The notes beneath the pieces were generated by a model. That model had not been told where the DNA came from, did no database searches, and was given only the letters and a program-made list of their open reading frames with translations. From G965204755 sp965243415 (GTDB lineage Bacteria > Acidobacteriota > Vicinamibacteria > Marinacidobacterales > Marinacidobacteraceae), in NCBI GenBank assembly GCA_965243415.1, contig OZ251549.1, positions 1,302,001 to 1,366,000 on the forward strand: a stretch of DNA of 64,000 bases. Reading direction: 5' to 3'. Both the position numbers and the translations under genes were made by a program. Positions 7,417 to 15,163 of this stretch are shown in pieces (the stretch's first letter is position 1; every line of letters begins with the position of its first letter).

Positions 7417-9215
7417 CCGCGCCCGGATCGACCCGATACGGGCTCTTCGAAGTCGGATCGACCCGATACACGCTGTCCGGGGCCGGATCGACCCGTTACG
7501 GACTCTCGGGGGCCGGATCGACCCGATGCGGGCTGTCCGGGGACGGATCGACCCGATGCGGGCGGTTCGGGGGCGGATCGACCCGATACGGGCTGCCCGG
7601 GGGCGGATCGACCCGATACGGGCTGCCCGGGGGCGGATCGACCCGATACGGGCTGTCCGGGGACGGATCGACCCGATGCGGGCTGTCCAGGGACGGATCG
7701 ACCCGATGCGGGCGGTTCGGGGGCGGATCGACCCGATACGGACTCTCGGGGGCCGGATCGACCCGATACGGGCTCTCCGGGTTCGGATCGACCCGATGCG
7801 GGCTGCCCGGGGGCGGATCGACCCGATACGGACTCCCGGGGGCCGGATCGACCCGATACGCACCCTCCGGGGACGGATCGACCCGATACGGGCTCTCCGG
7901 GGGCGGATCGACCCGATGCGGGCTCTCGGGGGACGGATCGACCCGATACGGGCTCTCCGGGGACGGATCGACCCGATACGGACTGTCCGGGGACGGATCG
8001 ACCCGATGCGGGCTGTCCGGGAACGGATCGACCCGATACGGGCTCTCCGGGGCTGGATCGACCCGATACGGGCTCTCCGGGGACGGATCGAGCCGTTACG
8101 GACCCTCCGGGAGCGGATCGAGCCGTTACGGACCCTTCGGGGACGGATCGAGCCGTTACGCACCCGCCGGGAACGGATCGAGCCGTTACGCACCCTCCGG
8201 TGCTGGATCGAGCCGTTACGGACTCTCCGGGGCCGGATCGAGCCGTTACGCACTCTCCGGGAGCGGATCGAGCCGTTACGCGCCCTCCGGGAACGGATCG
8301 AGCCGTTACGGACTCTCCGGGGCCGGATCGAGCCGTTACGGACTCTCCGGGGCCGGATCGAGCCGTTACGCACTCTCCGGGAGCGGATCGAGCCGTTACG
8401 CGCCCTCCGGGAGCGGATCGAGCCGTTACGCGCCCTCCGGGGCCGGATCGAGCCGTTACGCACCCTCCGGGAGCGGATCGAGCCGTTACGCGCCCTCCGG
8501 GGCCGGATCGAGCCGTTACGGACTCTCCGGGGCCGGATCGAGCCGTTACGCGCCCTCCGGGAGCGGATCGAGCCGTTACGCGCCCTCCGGGAGCGGATCG
8601 AGCCGTTACGCACCCTCCGGGAACGGATCGAGCCGTTACGCGCCCTCCGGTGCTGGATCGAGCCGTTACGCACCCTCCGGGGACGGATCGAGCCGTTACG
8701 CACTCTCCGGGGACGGATCGAGCCGTTACGCACCCTCCGGGAGCGGATCGAGCCGTTACGCACCCTCCGGGGCCGGATCGAGCCGTTACGCACTCTCCGG
8801 AACCGGATCGAGCAGTTACGCACTCTCCGGGAACGGATCGAGCCGTTACGCACTCTCCGGGGACGGATCGAGCCGTTACGGAGTCCACTCCAGTGCTGGA
8901 TCGAGCCGTTACGCGCCCTCCGGGAGCGGATCGAGCCGTTACGGACTCTCCGGGGCCGGATCGAGCCGTTACGCACTCTCCGGAACCGGATCGAGCCGTT
9001 ACGCACTCTCCGGGAACGGATCGAGCCGTTACGCACTCTCCGGGAGCGGATCGAGCCGTTACGGAGTCCACTCCGGTGCTGGATCGAGCCGTTACGCGCC
9101 CTCCGGGAACGGATCGAGCCGTTACGGACGGCCCGGAACCGGAGCGACCGGCGCGCGCGCCACGCTTCGTTCCCCCTCCCCGGCGCGCCCGCGTTCGCCG
9201 TTCGGGAGCCGCTGA
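7413..9215 (+). CDS. Possible decapeptide-repeat protein inside nqr operon (uncertain)
   Basis: A 600-codon frame starts with an ATG overlapping the nqrD stop (ATGA) and ends with a TGA overlapping the nqrE start (TGATG), so it would be translationally coupled on both sides. The product would be almost entirely 57 decapeptides: GSTRYGLSG-x in the first 22 units, then GSSRY(G/A)(L/P)SG-x, with two 11-residue units containing GVHSSA or GVHSGA. No fold is recognised; no signal peptide or membrane helix. For coding: this frame has the highest third-position GC (8 of 10 codons) and perfect coupling. Against: the array is open in several frames on both strands, and its variation changes amino acids here (Asp, Ala, Gly, Asn and Ser at one position), while another frame shows mostly synonymous change. 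It could equally be a non-coding repeat insertion. Confidence 0.3.
   Translation: MTAPGSTRYGLFEVGSTRYTLSGAGSTRYGLSGAGSTRCGLSGDGSTRCGRFGGGSTRYGLPGGGSTRYGLPGGGSTRYGLSGDGSTRCGLSRDGSTRCGRFGGGSTRYGLSGAGSTRYGLSGFGSTRCGLPGGGSTRYGLPGAGSTRYAPSGDGSTRYGLSGGGSTRCGLSGDGSTRYGLSGDGSTRYGLSGDGSTRCGLSGNGSTRYGLSGAGSTRYGLSGDGSSRYGPSGSGSSRYGPFGDGSSRYAPAGNGSSRYAPSGAGSSRYGLSGAGSSRYALSGSGSSRYAPSGNGSSRYGLSGAGSSRYGLSGAGSSRYALSGSGSSRYAPSGSGSSRYAPSGAGSSRYAPSGSGSSRYAPSGAGSSRYGLSGAGSSRYAPSGSGSSRYAPSGSGSSRYAPSGNGSSRYAPSGAGSSRYAPSGDGSSRYALSGDGSSRYAPSGSGSSRYAPSGAGSSRYALSGTGSSSYALSGNGSSRYALSGDGSSRYGVHSSAGSSRYAPSGSGSSRYGLSGAGSSRYALSGTGSSRYALSGNGSSRYALSGSGSSRYGVHSGAGSSRYAPSGNGSSRYGRPGTGATGARATLRSPSPARPRSPFGSR
7425..9126 (+). 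repeat. 57-copy 30-bp tandem repeat array between nqrD and nqrE
   Basis: Counted by hand: 57 cores of 16 bp spaced 30 bp apart, except two 33-bp units ending at 8913 and 9096. Block 1 (22 copies, 7425-8070) has core GGATCGACCCGATACG. Block 2 (35 copies, 8085-9126) has core GGATCGAGCCGTTACG. The change is abrupt and involves two substitutions together. The 14 bases between cores vary within a narrow set (for example GGCTCTCCGGGGAC or CACCCTCCGGGAAC). The block-1 core contains the inverted repeat ATCG-ACC-CGAT; block 2 breaks it. The array starts within 10 bases of the nqrD stop and ends about 90 bases before nqrE. Confidence 0.95.
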
Positions 9216-9832
9216 TGCTCCAGGACTACCTGAACCTCGCCGTTCGCGCCATCTTCGTCGAGAACATGGCGCTCGCCTTCTTCCTCGGCATGTGTTCCTT
9301 CCTCGCCGTCTCGAAGCGGGTCTCCACCGCCATCGGCCTCGGCGCGGCGGTGGTGTTCGTCCTCACCGTGACCGTGCCGCTGAACCAGGCGATCGACGAC
9401 TACCTGCTCCGCCCCGGCGCGCTCGGCTGGCTGGGGCCGGCCCTCGCCGGGCAGGACCTCTCCTTCCTGCGCTTCCTCACCTTCATCGGCACCATCGCCG
9501 CCACGGTCCAGATCGTGGAGATGACGCTCGACCGGCACTTCCCGGCCCTCCACGCCGCCCTCGGCGTCTTCCTGCCCCTGATCGCGGTGAACTGCGCCAT
9601 CCTGGGCGCCTCCCTGCTGATGGTCGAGCGCGGCCTGAATCTCGCCGAATCGGCGGTCTTCGGTTTCGGGTCCGGTCTCGGCTGGGCGCTCGCGATCGCC
9701 GCCCTCGCCGGTATCCGCGAGCGGCTCCGCTACCACGCCATCCCCGCCGGGCTCCGCGGCCTGGGAATCACCTTCCTGCTGACCGGATTGATGGCCATCG
9801 GCTTCATGGCCTTCGGCGGCATCCAACTGTAG
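9215..9832 (+). CDS. nqrE: Na+-translocating NADH:quinone reductase subunit E
   Basis: NqrE (205 residues), the membrane partner of NqrD in the NQR sodium pump. The N-terminal FVENMALAFFLGMC is a family signature. Cys27 (GMCSF) and Cys127 (VNCAIL) are the expected iron ligands, and about six hydrophobic helices are present. The ATG at 9215 is preferred because MLQDYLNLAVRAIFVENMAL aligns with the usual NqrE start. The reading frame is open backwards through most of the repeat array to an ATG at 7526, so an N-terminal fusion to an Arg-rich repeat (RIEPLRTLRE-type) is formally possible but would put a basic extension on a polytopic membrane protein. nqrF follows after 12 bases. Confidence 0.93.
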   Translation: MLQDYLNLAVRAIFVENMALAFFLGMCSFLAVSKRVSTAIGLGAAVVFVLTVTVPLNQAIDDYLLRPGALGWLGPALAGQDLSFLRFLTFIGTIAATVQIVEMTLDRHFPALHAALGVFLPLIAVNCAILGASLLMVERGLNLAESAVFGFGSGLGWALAIAALAGIRERLRYHAIPAGLRGLGITFLLTGLMAIGFMAFGGIQL

Positions 9833-9844
9833 GCGGCCGGCGCG

Positions 9845-11074
9845 GTGAGCACCGTCCTCCTGGGAGTCGCCGGCTTCTCCGGGGTCATCCTGGCCCTGGT
9901 GATGGTGCTGCTCGCCGCCCGCAAACGGCTGGTCGCCACCGGCGAGGTCACCATCCGCGTCAACGACGACCCGGAGCACGACCTGGTGACCCCGGCGGGG
10001 GGAACCCTCCTGGGCGCGCTCGCCGCGAAGGGCGTCTTCGTCCCCTCCGCCTGCGGCGGCAAGGGCAGTTGCGGCGTCTGCACCCTCCGCGTCGTCGAAG
10101 GCGGCGGCGCGGTGCTCCCCACCGAGAAGAGCCACCTGAGCCGCGGCGACGAGCGCGCCGGCGTCCGGCTCTCCTGCCAGGTGAAGGTGAAACAGGATCT
10201 GGCGATCGAGGTGCCGCCGGAACTCTTCTCGGTGCGCAAGTGGAAGTGCCGCGTGCGCTCGAACCGCAATGTCGCCACCTTCATCAAGGAACTGGCGCTC
10301 GAGTTGCCCGCCGGCGAAGAGGTGCCCTTCCGCGCCGGCGGCTACATCCAGATCGACTGCCCCCCGTACGAGGTGCGCTACCGCGACTTCGACATCGAGG
10401 AGGAATACCGGGACGACTGGGACCGTTTCCGCATGTGGGGTTTCACTTCGAGCGTCCCCGCCGGCGAAGAGGTGGTGCGCGCCTATTCGATGGCGAACTA
10501 CCCGGAGGAGAAGGGCGTGATCCTGCTGAATGTGCGCATCGCCTCCCCCCCGCCGCGCCGGCCGGAAGTCCCGCCGGGCAAGATGACTTCCTGGCTCTTC
10601 AGCCTGAAACCGGGCGACGAGGTCACGATCTCCGGCCCCTTCGGCGAGTTCTTCGCCAAGGACACCGCGAGCGAGATGATCTTCATCGGCGGCGGCGCCG
10701 GCATGGCCCCCATGCGCTCGCACATCTTCGACCAGTTCCGCCGCCTGAAGACCGGGCGCAGGGTGAGTTTCTGGTACGGCGCCCGCAGCCTGCGCGAGGC
10801 CTTCTACCAGGAGGACTTCGACGCCATCGCCGCCGAGAACCCGAACTTCGAATGGAAACTGGCGCTCTCGGAACCGCTGCCCGAAGACGGGTGGACGGGC
10901 TACACCGGCTTCATCCACCAGGTGCTCTACGACAACTACCTGAAGGACCACCCGAGTCCCGAGGACGCCGAGTACTACCTGTGCGGCCCGCCGATGATGC
11001 TGCAGGCCTGCCTGAAGATGCTCGACGACCTGGGCGTCGAACCGGAGAACATCGCCTTCGACGACTTCGGCTGA
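9845..11074 (+). CDS. nqrF: Na+-translocating NADH:quinone reductase subunit F
   Basis: NqrF (409 residues) is the NADH-oxidising input subunit. Order of parts: one N-terminal membrane helix (about 3-24); a 2Fe-2S ferredoxin domain with Cys70, Cys76, Cys79 and Cys111 (C-x5-C-x2-C-x31-C); an FAD-binding domain with RAYSMANYP; and an NADH-binding domain with GGGAGMAPMRSHIF and the terminal CGPPMM motif. These distinguish NQR from the related RNF complex, which lacks this flavodehydrogenase subunit. Start is GTG at 9845, giving a normal-length N-terminal helix. It is the last structural nqr gene here; apbE follows after 94 bases, probably in the same transcript. Confidence 0.95.
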   Translation: MSTVLLGVAGFSGVILALVMVLLAARKRLVATGEVTIRVNDDPEHDLVTPAGGTLLGALAAKGVFVPSACGGKGSCGVCTLRVVEGGGAVLPTEKSHLSRGDERAGVRLSCQVKVKQDLAIEVPPELFSVRKWKCRVRSNRNVATFIKELALELPAGEEVPFRAGGYIQIDCPPYEVRYRDFDIEEEYRDDWDRFRMWGFTSSVPAGEEVVRAYSMANYPEEKGVILLNVRIASPPPRRPEVPPGKMTSWLFSLKPGDEVTISGPFGEFFAKDTASEMIFIGGGAGMAPMRSHIFDQFRRLKTGRRVSFWYGARSLREAFYQEDFDAIAAENPNFEWKLALSEPLPEDGWTGYTGFIHQVLYDNYLKDHPSPEDAEYYLCGPPMMLQACLKMLDDLGVEPENIAFDDFG

Positions 11075-11168
11075 CCCCGCCGGCCCGTCCCGCCCGCCCG
11101 AGAGCGGCGGCGGTCGGCCCCCGACGCTCCGGTCGCGACCGGTCGAGGAGAAGAAGATCGAGGTCCTG

Positions 11169-12338
11169 ATGCCCGCCGTGCCGAAGACCGGGGTCGTTCT
11201 CGCCGGCTGGCTGGCATGGGCGGCGGTCGGGTGTGCCGCGGGGCCGGGGGCGGATGGCGGCCGGCGGTTGGACGGGGAGACGATGGGGACCCGGTGGATG
11301 GTCCGGGTGCGGGGGGGCGAAGGCCGGACGGGGCGCGACGCCGAGGCGCTCCGGGCGCTCCGGGCGGTCGTCGAGCGTGAACTGGACGCAGTGGATCGGG
11401 CGATGTCGAACTGGCGGGAGGACTCGGAGGTCTCCCGCTGGAACGCCCGGTCGAACGCGGCCACCGACAGCGCCGACGCCGAGGGGGGCTCCTTCCGGGC
11501 GCAGCCGGTCTCGGAGCCGCTGGCGGAGGTGGTCGGCGCCGCCCTCGCAGTCCATCGGGACTCCGGGGGGGCGTTCGATCTCACCGTCGCCCCGCTCCTG
11601 CGGCTGTTCGGGTTCGGGCCCGGCGGCGATCCCTCGGCGGCCGCCCCGACGCCGGCGGCGGTGGAAGCGGCCCGGGCGCGGGTCGGGAGCGACCGGCTGC
11701 GCCTGGAGCGGGGGCCGGACGGGGAGGCCGTGCTCCACGCCGCCGCCCCGGGGATCGAGTTGGACCTCTCCGGGATCGCGAAGGGCTACGCGGTGGATCG
11801 CGTCTCGGAGGCGCTCTCCGCGGGCGGCTGGCCGGAGCACCTGGTGGAGGTCGGCGGGGAGATCCGCGCCTCGGGGGCCTGGACGGTGGGGGTCGAGACG
11901 CCGCTCCCCGGCCCCCTCGCCGGCGTGGTCACCCGCGTCCAGCGTTCCTTCCCGGTCGCCGACCTCGCCGTCGCCACCTCCGGCGGCTACCGGGATTTCC
12001 GCGAAGCCCCCGAGGGAGTTCCCCCCGACGGGGTTCTCGACGAGCCCAGTGCGGGGGACGGGGAAGGCCGGGCGCGCCGCTACTGGACGCACCTCTTCGA
12101 TCCGCGCCTCGGCCGCCCGGTGGAGCGGCGGGCAGGGTCGGTGACGGTGCTCGCGCCCTCCTGCCTCCTCGCGGACGCCTGGGCGACGGCGCTCTTCGTC
12201 CTGGGCCCGGACGCGGGGTTCGCGCTGGCGGAACGGCACGGCCTCCCGGCGCTCTTCCTCACCGCCGGCGACGCCGGCGCCGTGGCGGACCGCGCCACCA
12301 CCGCGTTCGCCGAGGCCACCCGCCCGCCGCCGGACTGA
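11169..12338 (+). CDS. apbE: FAD:protein FMN transferase (ApbE)
   Basis: ApbE (389 residues) transfers FMN from FAD to a Thr of NqrC (and NqrB) in the periplasm, with Mg2+. Visible motifs: ETMGTRW (about 37-43), GGAFDLTVAPLL, DLSGIAKGYAVD, VEVGGEIRASG, YWTHLFDPRLGRPVE and the late ADAWATALFVLG, all typical of the family. The N-terminus is a signal peptide ending AAVGC, a plausible lipobox with Cys22, so probably an outer- or inner-membrane lipoprotein. GAGGTCCTG precedes the ATG, a usable Shine-Dalgarno. It is slightly longer than usual because of Gly/Ala/Asp-rich inserts. Its place directly after nqrF fits flavinylation of NqrC encoded in the same operon. Confidence 0.92.
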   Translation: MPAVPKTGVVLAGWLAWAAVGCAAGPGADGGRRLDGETMGTRWMVRVRGGEGRTGRDAEALRALRAVVERELDAVDRAMSNWREDSEVSRWNARSNAATDSADAEGGSFRAQPVSEPLAEVVGAALAVHRDSGGAFDLTVAPLLRLFGFGPGGDPSAAAPTPAAVEAARARVGSDRLRLERGPDGEAVLHAAAPGIELDLSGIAKGYAVDRVSEALSAGGWPEHLVEVGGEIRASGAWTVGVETPLPGPLAGVVTRVQRSFPVADLAVATSGGYRDFREAPEGVPPDGVLDEPSAGDGEGRARRYWTHLFDPRLGRPVERRAGSVTVLAPSCLLADAWATALFVLGPDAGFALAERHGLPALFLTAGDAGAVADRATTAFAEATRPPPD

Positions 12339-12528
12339 CCGGAGGCGGCGTGATCGCGGTCCCCGGGGAGGAGAGCGGAACCCCGGAGCGATGCCGGAGA
12401 GCGTCGCCGACTACCGTCTCCCACGATCGCCGGCGCGCGTCGTCGGGAAGGGCCGCGCTGCGCCGCCCGACGATCTCCGGGTCCGGCGCGGAACCGACGA
12501 CGCCGAACCCGGCTCCGCGGAGGCCGGG

Positions 12529-12849
12529 CTACTCGGGCTCCGCGATCTCGACCGCCAGCGCCACGCCCTCGTGGTCGGCCAGCGCCCGTACCAGCCCCAC
12601 CAGGTGCTCCGCTCGCGGGTTGCCCCGGGGCCCCAGCATCCGCATCAGGCTCTTCTCCGGGACGCCGGTCCGCTCCGCCAGCCGGGCGAATCCCAGCGTC
12701 GCGTTCACATACCGGCGCAGGCCGCTGCGGAACCCGGCCAGGTCGCCGGAGAGCAGCGCGTCCAGGGCTTCCCGGAGCAGCGCCCGCCGGAAGTCGGGGT
12801 CGCGGGCGGCGCGCGCTCGCACCGACTTCCGGAAAGTCCGCCGCAGCAT
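12529..12849 (-). CDS. Orphan antitoxin-like HTH regulator
   Basis: A 106-residue protein. Residues about 52-80 (LGFARLAERTGVPEKSLMRMLGPRGNP) read as a helix-turn-helix of the type in HigA-like or 'addiction module antidote' proteins, where the GNP turn follows the recognition helix. The N-terminal half is Arg/Leu-rich and probably helical. In such systems a small RelE/HigB-type toxin gene is adjacent. None is seen: upstream is an SDR gene and downstream is apbE in the opposite orientation. Two copies of a palindromic GTAAC-N6-GTTAC motif lie just upstream, as expected for autoregulation. It may be a solitary remnant of a toxin-antitoxin pair or an independent regulator. Confidence 0.65.
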   Translation of the reverse strand: MLRRTFRKSVRARAARDPDFRRALLREALDALLSGDLAGFRSGLRRYVNATLGFARLAERTGVPEKSLMRMLGPRGNPRAEHLVGLVRALADHEGVALAVEIAEPE

Positions 12850-12866
12850 CGCGTATCACCGCAATG

Positions 12867-12939
12867 GTAACGGATAGGTTACTTGTCCGCACACTGCCGA
12901 CATCCCGCCGGCGTCTATCAATAGTAACGAATAGGTTAC
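12867..12939. promoter_or_regulatory. Two palindromic operator-like sites
   Basis: GTAACGGATAGGTTAC (12867-12882) and GTAACGAATAGGTTAC (12924-12939) are near-identical, each with GTAAC/GTTAC arms, and their starts are 57 bp apart. They lie 18-90 bases upstream of the leftward HTH gene; the second overlaps the stop codon of the SDR gene. Binding by the HTH protein is inferred from position. Confidence 0.65.
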
Positions 12940-13709
12940 TGGATCAGCCGCCCCCCGTCGATCACCAGCGGCAGGCCGGTCACGAACCCGGACTCGTCGG
13001 AGGCCAGGAACAGGATCGCCTGGGCTACATCGAGCGGCGTTCCCAGGCGGCCGAGCGGGGTCACCTCGAACCAGGAGCGCCGCATCGCCTCGGGATCCGC
13101 GGCCCGGGCCAGGTTGCGCTCGTTCATCGGGGTCTCGATGACGCCCGGGCACACGGCGTTCACCCGGACCCCGTGGGGCGCCCCTTCCAGCGCCAGCCCG
13201 CGGGCCAGGGCCATCATCCCGGCCTTCGAGGCGCCGTAGGCGGAACTGTTGACGGCGGCGATGTAGTTGCCGACGGAGGAGTTCATGACGATGGCGCCCC
13301 GCCGGCGCTCCTTCATCCCCGGGAACACCCGGCGCGACATCAGGAAGGCCGAGGTCAGGTTCGTCCGCAGCACCCGCTCCCAGTCGGCGAGGCTGGTGTC
13401 CTCGATCGACTTCTTCAACTCCACCCCGGCGTTGTTGACCAGGATCTCCACCGGGCCGGGCCCGCGCTCGGCGGTGGCGACCGTTTCCTCGACTCCGGCT
13501 TCGGTCGCGACATCGGCGGTCACCGCGAGCGCCTCCCCCCCGGCGCGGCGGATCCCGGCGGCGACGCCCGCCACTGCCTCCCCGGCGAGGTCGGCGAGCA
13601 CCACCCGCGCTCCCTCCCCGGCGAACAGTTCGGCGGTCGCCGCCCCGATCCCGGCGGCGGCGCCGGTAACCACCGCGACGCGCCCTTCGAGCCGGGAACC
13701 GGGACTCAT
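12936..13709 (-). CDS. Short-chain dehydrogenase/reductase
   Basis: A 257-residue classical SDR. It has the nucleotide motif TGAAAGIG (15-22), an acidic residue at the end of strand 2 (VVLAD, Asp40) suggesting NAD(H) preference, NNAG (92-95), a catalytic Ser in NSSVGNY (near 144), and Tyr158/Lys162 in YGASK. The C-terminus ASDESGFVTGLPLVIDGG is the usual SDR ending. The ATG at 13709 follows a good GGAGGG Shine-Dalgarno. The substrate cannot be told from sequence. Leftward, with the HTH gene 86 bases downstream and the nqrM-like gene upstream, so a small leftward cluster is possible. Confidence 0.9.
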   Translation of the reverse strand: MSPGSRLEGRVAVVTGAAAGIGAATAELFAGEGARVVLADLAGEAVAGVAAGIRRAGGEALAVTADVATEAGVEETVATAERGPGPVEILVNNAGVELKKSIEDTSLADWERVLRTNLTSAFLMSRRVFPGMKERRRGAIVMNSSVGNYIAAVNSSAYGASKAGMMALARGLALEGAPHGVRVNAVCPGVIETPMNERNLARAADPEAMRRSWFEVTPLGRLGTPLDVAQAILFLASDESGFVTGLPLVIDGGRLIQ

Positions 13710-13941
13710 CGTCGGGCCCTCCGCCCGCGGGGTTGCGGCCGGCGTCCCTCCGCGACGCGACCTCGGCATCCGGCCGAGCCCGGGCCCCGCCGTCCCCGGC
13801 GCCGCGCTCCGGCCGACTCCGACCTGAGCGGGACCCGTCCGGGTCTCGTCCCCCGACCCCCGGTCGCCGGTCGCGGCCTCCGGCCCGGCAGGGAACGCCC
13901 GCCCCTCCGCCGGGCCGAGCCCGCCCGCGCCGGCCCGCCGC

Positions 13942-14127
13942 TCACGCCGGTTCCGCGCGCTCCGACTTGGCCAGCGGGCACTCCGCACAGGCGTCGTCCG
14001 CTTCCTCCCGGCTGCCGCAGGGCCGGAGCGAACACCGCCGCTTCAGCAGCGACCCCAGCCCCAGCAGGAAGATCGAGAGCCCGACCACCGCGAGGGCGGC
14101 CAGGAACACTCCGAGGACTTCGGTCAC
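13942..14127 (-). CDS. nqrM: NqrM-like NQR maturation protein (candidate)
   Basis: A 61-residue frame from a GTG at 14127, preceded by a G-rich possible ribosome site, has one membrane helix (VLGVFLAALAVVGLSIFLLG) followed by RRCSLRPCGS and DDACAECPLAK, that is, four cysteines in two pairs. NqrM, needed to load the Fe of NqrD/NqrE, has this plan: about 60-80 residues, one helix, then a Cys cluster. The nearby nqr genes strengthen the call, although this gene is on the opposite strand about 1.6 kb from apbE. The frame is open further upstream, but that part is low-complexity Arg/Gly/Pro. The symbol rests on architecture and context, not a residue-level match. Confidence 0.6.
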   Translation of the reverse strand: MTEVLGVFLAALAVVGLSIFLLGLGSLLKRRCSLRPCGSREEADDACAECPLAKSERAEPA

Positions 14128-15163
14128 CGCCCCCGCATCGTACCCGCCGAAGGCCCTGCTCCGCGCCCGACCCTTCCGGGGGCCGCCCGGCAAGCCCGCC
14201 GGCCCCCTCGCGCCCCGAATCGGCGAAGCGACCGCTCGCCCGCGGGGCGCGCCGCTCCCTCGACTCCGGGTTCCGCACCGGACCCGCGGCCACACCGTCT
14301 CCGGCCCCCGGTGCGACTCCCCCCGGCGGCGCCTGCCGGACGACCCCCGGGTCCCGATCGGGGCCGGGGCCGAGAGCGTCCGTGGACTCGTCCCTCTCGG
14401 CGCCCGGAACCGACCCGCCGCCGATCCCGGGTCCCCGACCGGGGAGAGGCGCCCCCGGTCCGGCGGTCGGCCGCGCTTCTCCCGGCGCTTCGCGCGAGCG
14501 CGACGACATTCGACCCCGTACCGGAGCGGGCGGGGCCGCCGCGTGCCGGCCGCCCGCTCCCGCGGCCCCGGCGGAGCCCGCCGGCCACCCGGCTCCCCGG
14601 CCCGTGAAGCGCCATCCCCGGGGCGCCCCGCGATCCTCTCCCCGATTCCCCCGCGGACGACTCCCGGTCTCCTGCGGCCCGGCGGGGAACGCCGCCTCCG
14701 GTCGGACTCCCGCGCCCCGCGCCTCGTTCTCCCCCGGAGTCACCGGCTCCCGCGCCGCCCGGACGCGCCGGACCGGTCCGGGCGCCGGCGGTCCCGCTCC
14801 CGCCGGCTCCCGCGCCTCCCCGGCGCGTCCCCGCGCCGCCGCCGGGGCCCCTCCGGCGCCTCCGGCGGAACCCTGACCTCCCCGGAACGCCCCTTCCGCC
14901 GGCCCCGGAACCCGAAAAAACAACCCCGAAATCACGATTTTCCTCGTTCCGTCAGCAATCCATCAGCGTATTTCCTCATCGTTCCAACAATCCTGTTGAT
15001 TGTTTATTGTTCTGTACGATAATATTCTCTCTTCGGCTTCCACCCTTCACCGCTGCCGGTTCGCGTCCCCGGCCCCCGTCGTCGTCCGCCGGGGAGACCG
15101 CTCCCGGTCCGGAGGCCGGACTCCCGGTGTGGGCCGGGCCTTCCCGGCCGGGCCGCCGTTCCT
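14128..15163. other. 1-kb intergenic region before the giant gene
   Basis: Open frames exist on both strands but all are low-complexity Pro/Arg/Gly with no recognisable domain, as expected by chance at this GC content. The last 250 bases change to AT-rich sequence (about 14905-15030) and hold the promoter described separately. Nothing else seen. Confidence 0.5.
14986..15023 (+). promoter_or_regulatory. Promoter and inverted repeat for the 9,037-residue giant gene
   Basis: TTGATT (14996-15001), a 16-bp spacer and GATAAT (15018-15023) form a sigma70-like promoter in an AT-rich island. The inverted repeat AACAATC (14986-14992) / GATTGTT (14998-15004) overlaps the -35 and could be an operator; an additional ATTGTT half follows. 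The leader to the ATG at 15164 would be about 135 nt. Confidence 0.6.

Noticed and set aside
6733..9036. Minus-strand repeat frames opposite the 30-bp array (and 7068-9071)
   Set aside because: Open only because the repeat lacks stops in several frames. One extends into nqrD and nqrC antisense, with no start or domain support.
7425..9126. CRISPR-like array
   Set aside because: The 14-base 'spacers' are variants of one sequence, the 30-bp period is too short, and no cas genes are nearby.
13710..13988. N-terminal extension of the SDR protein to 13988
   Set aside because: The extra 93 residues are low-complexity and overlap the nqrM-like gene end. The ATG at 13709 has a good Shine-Dalgarno and begins the SDR fold.
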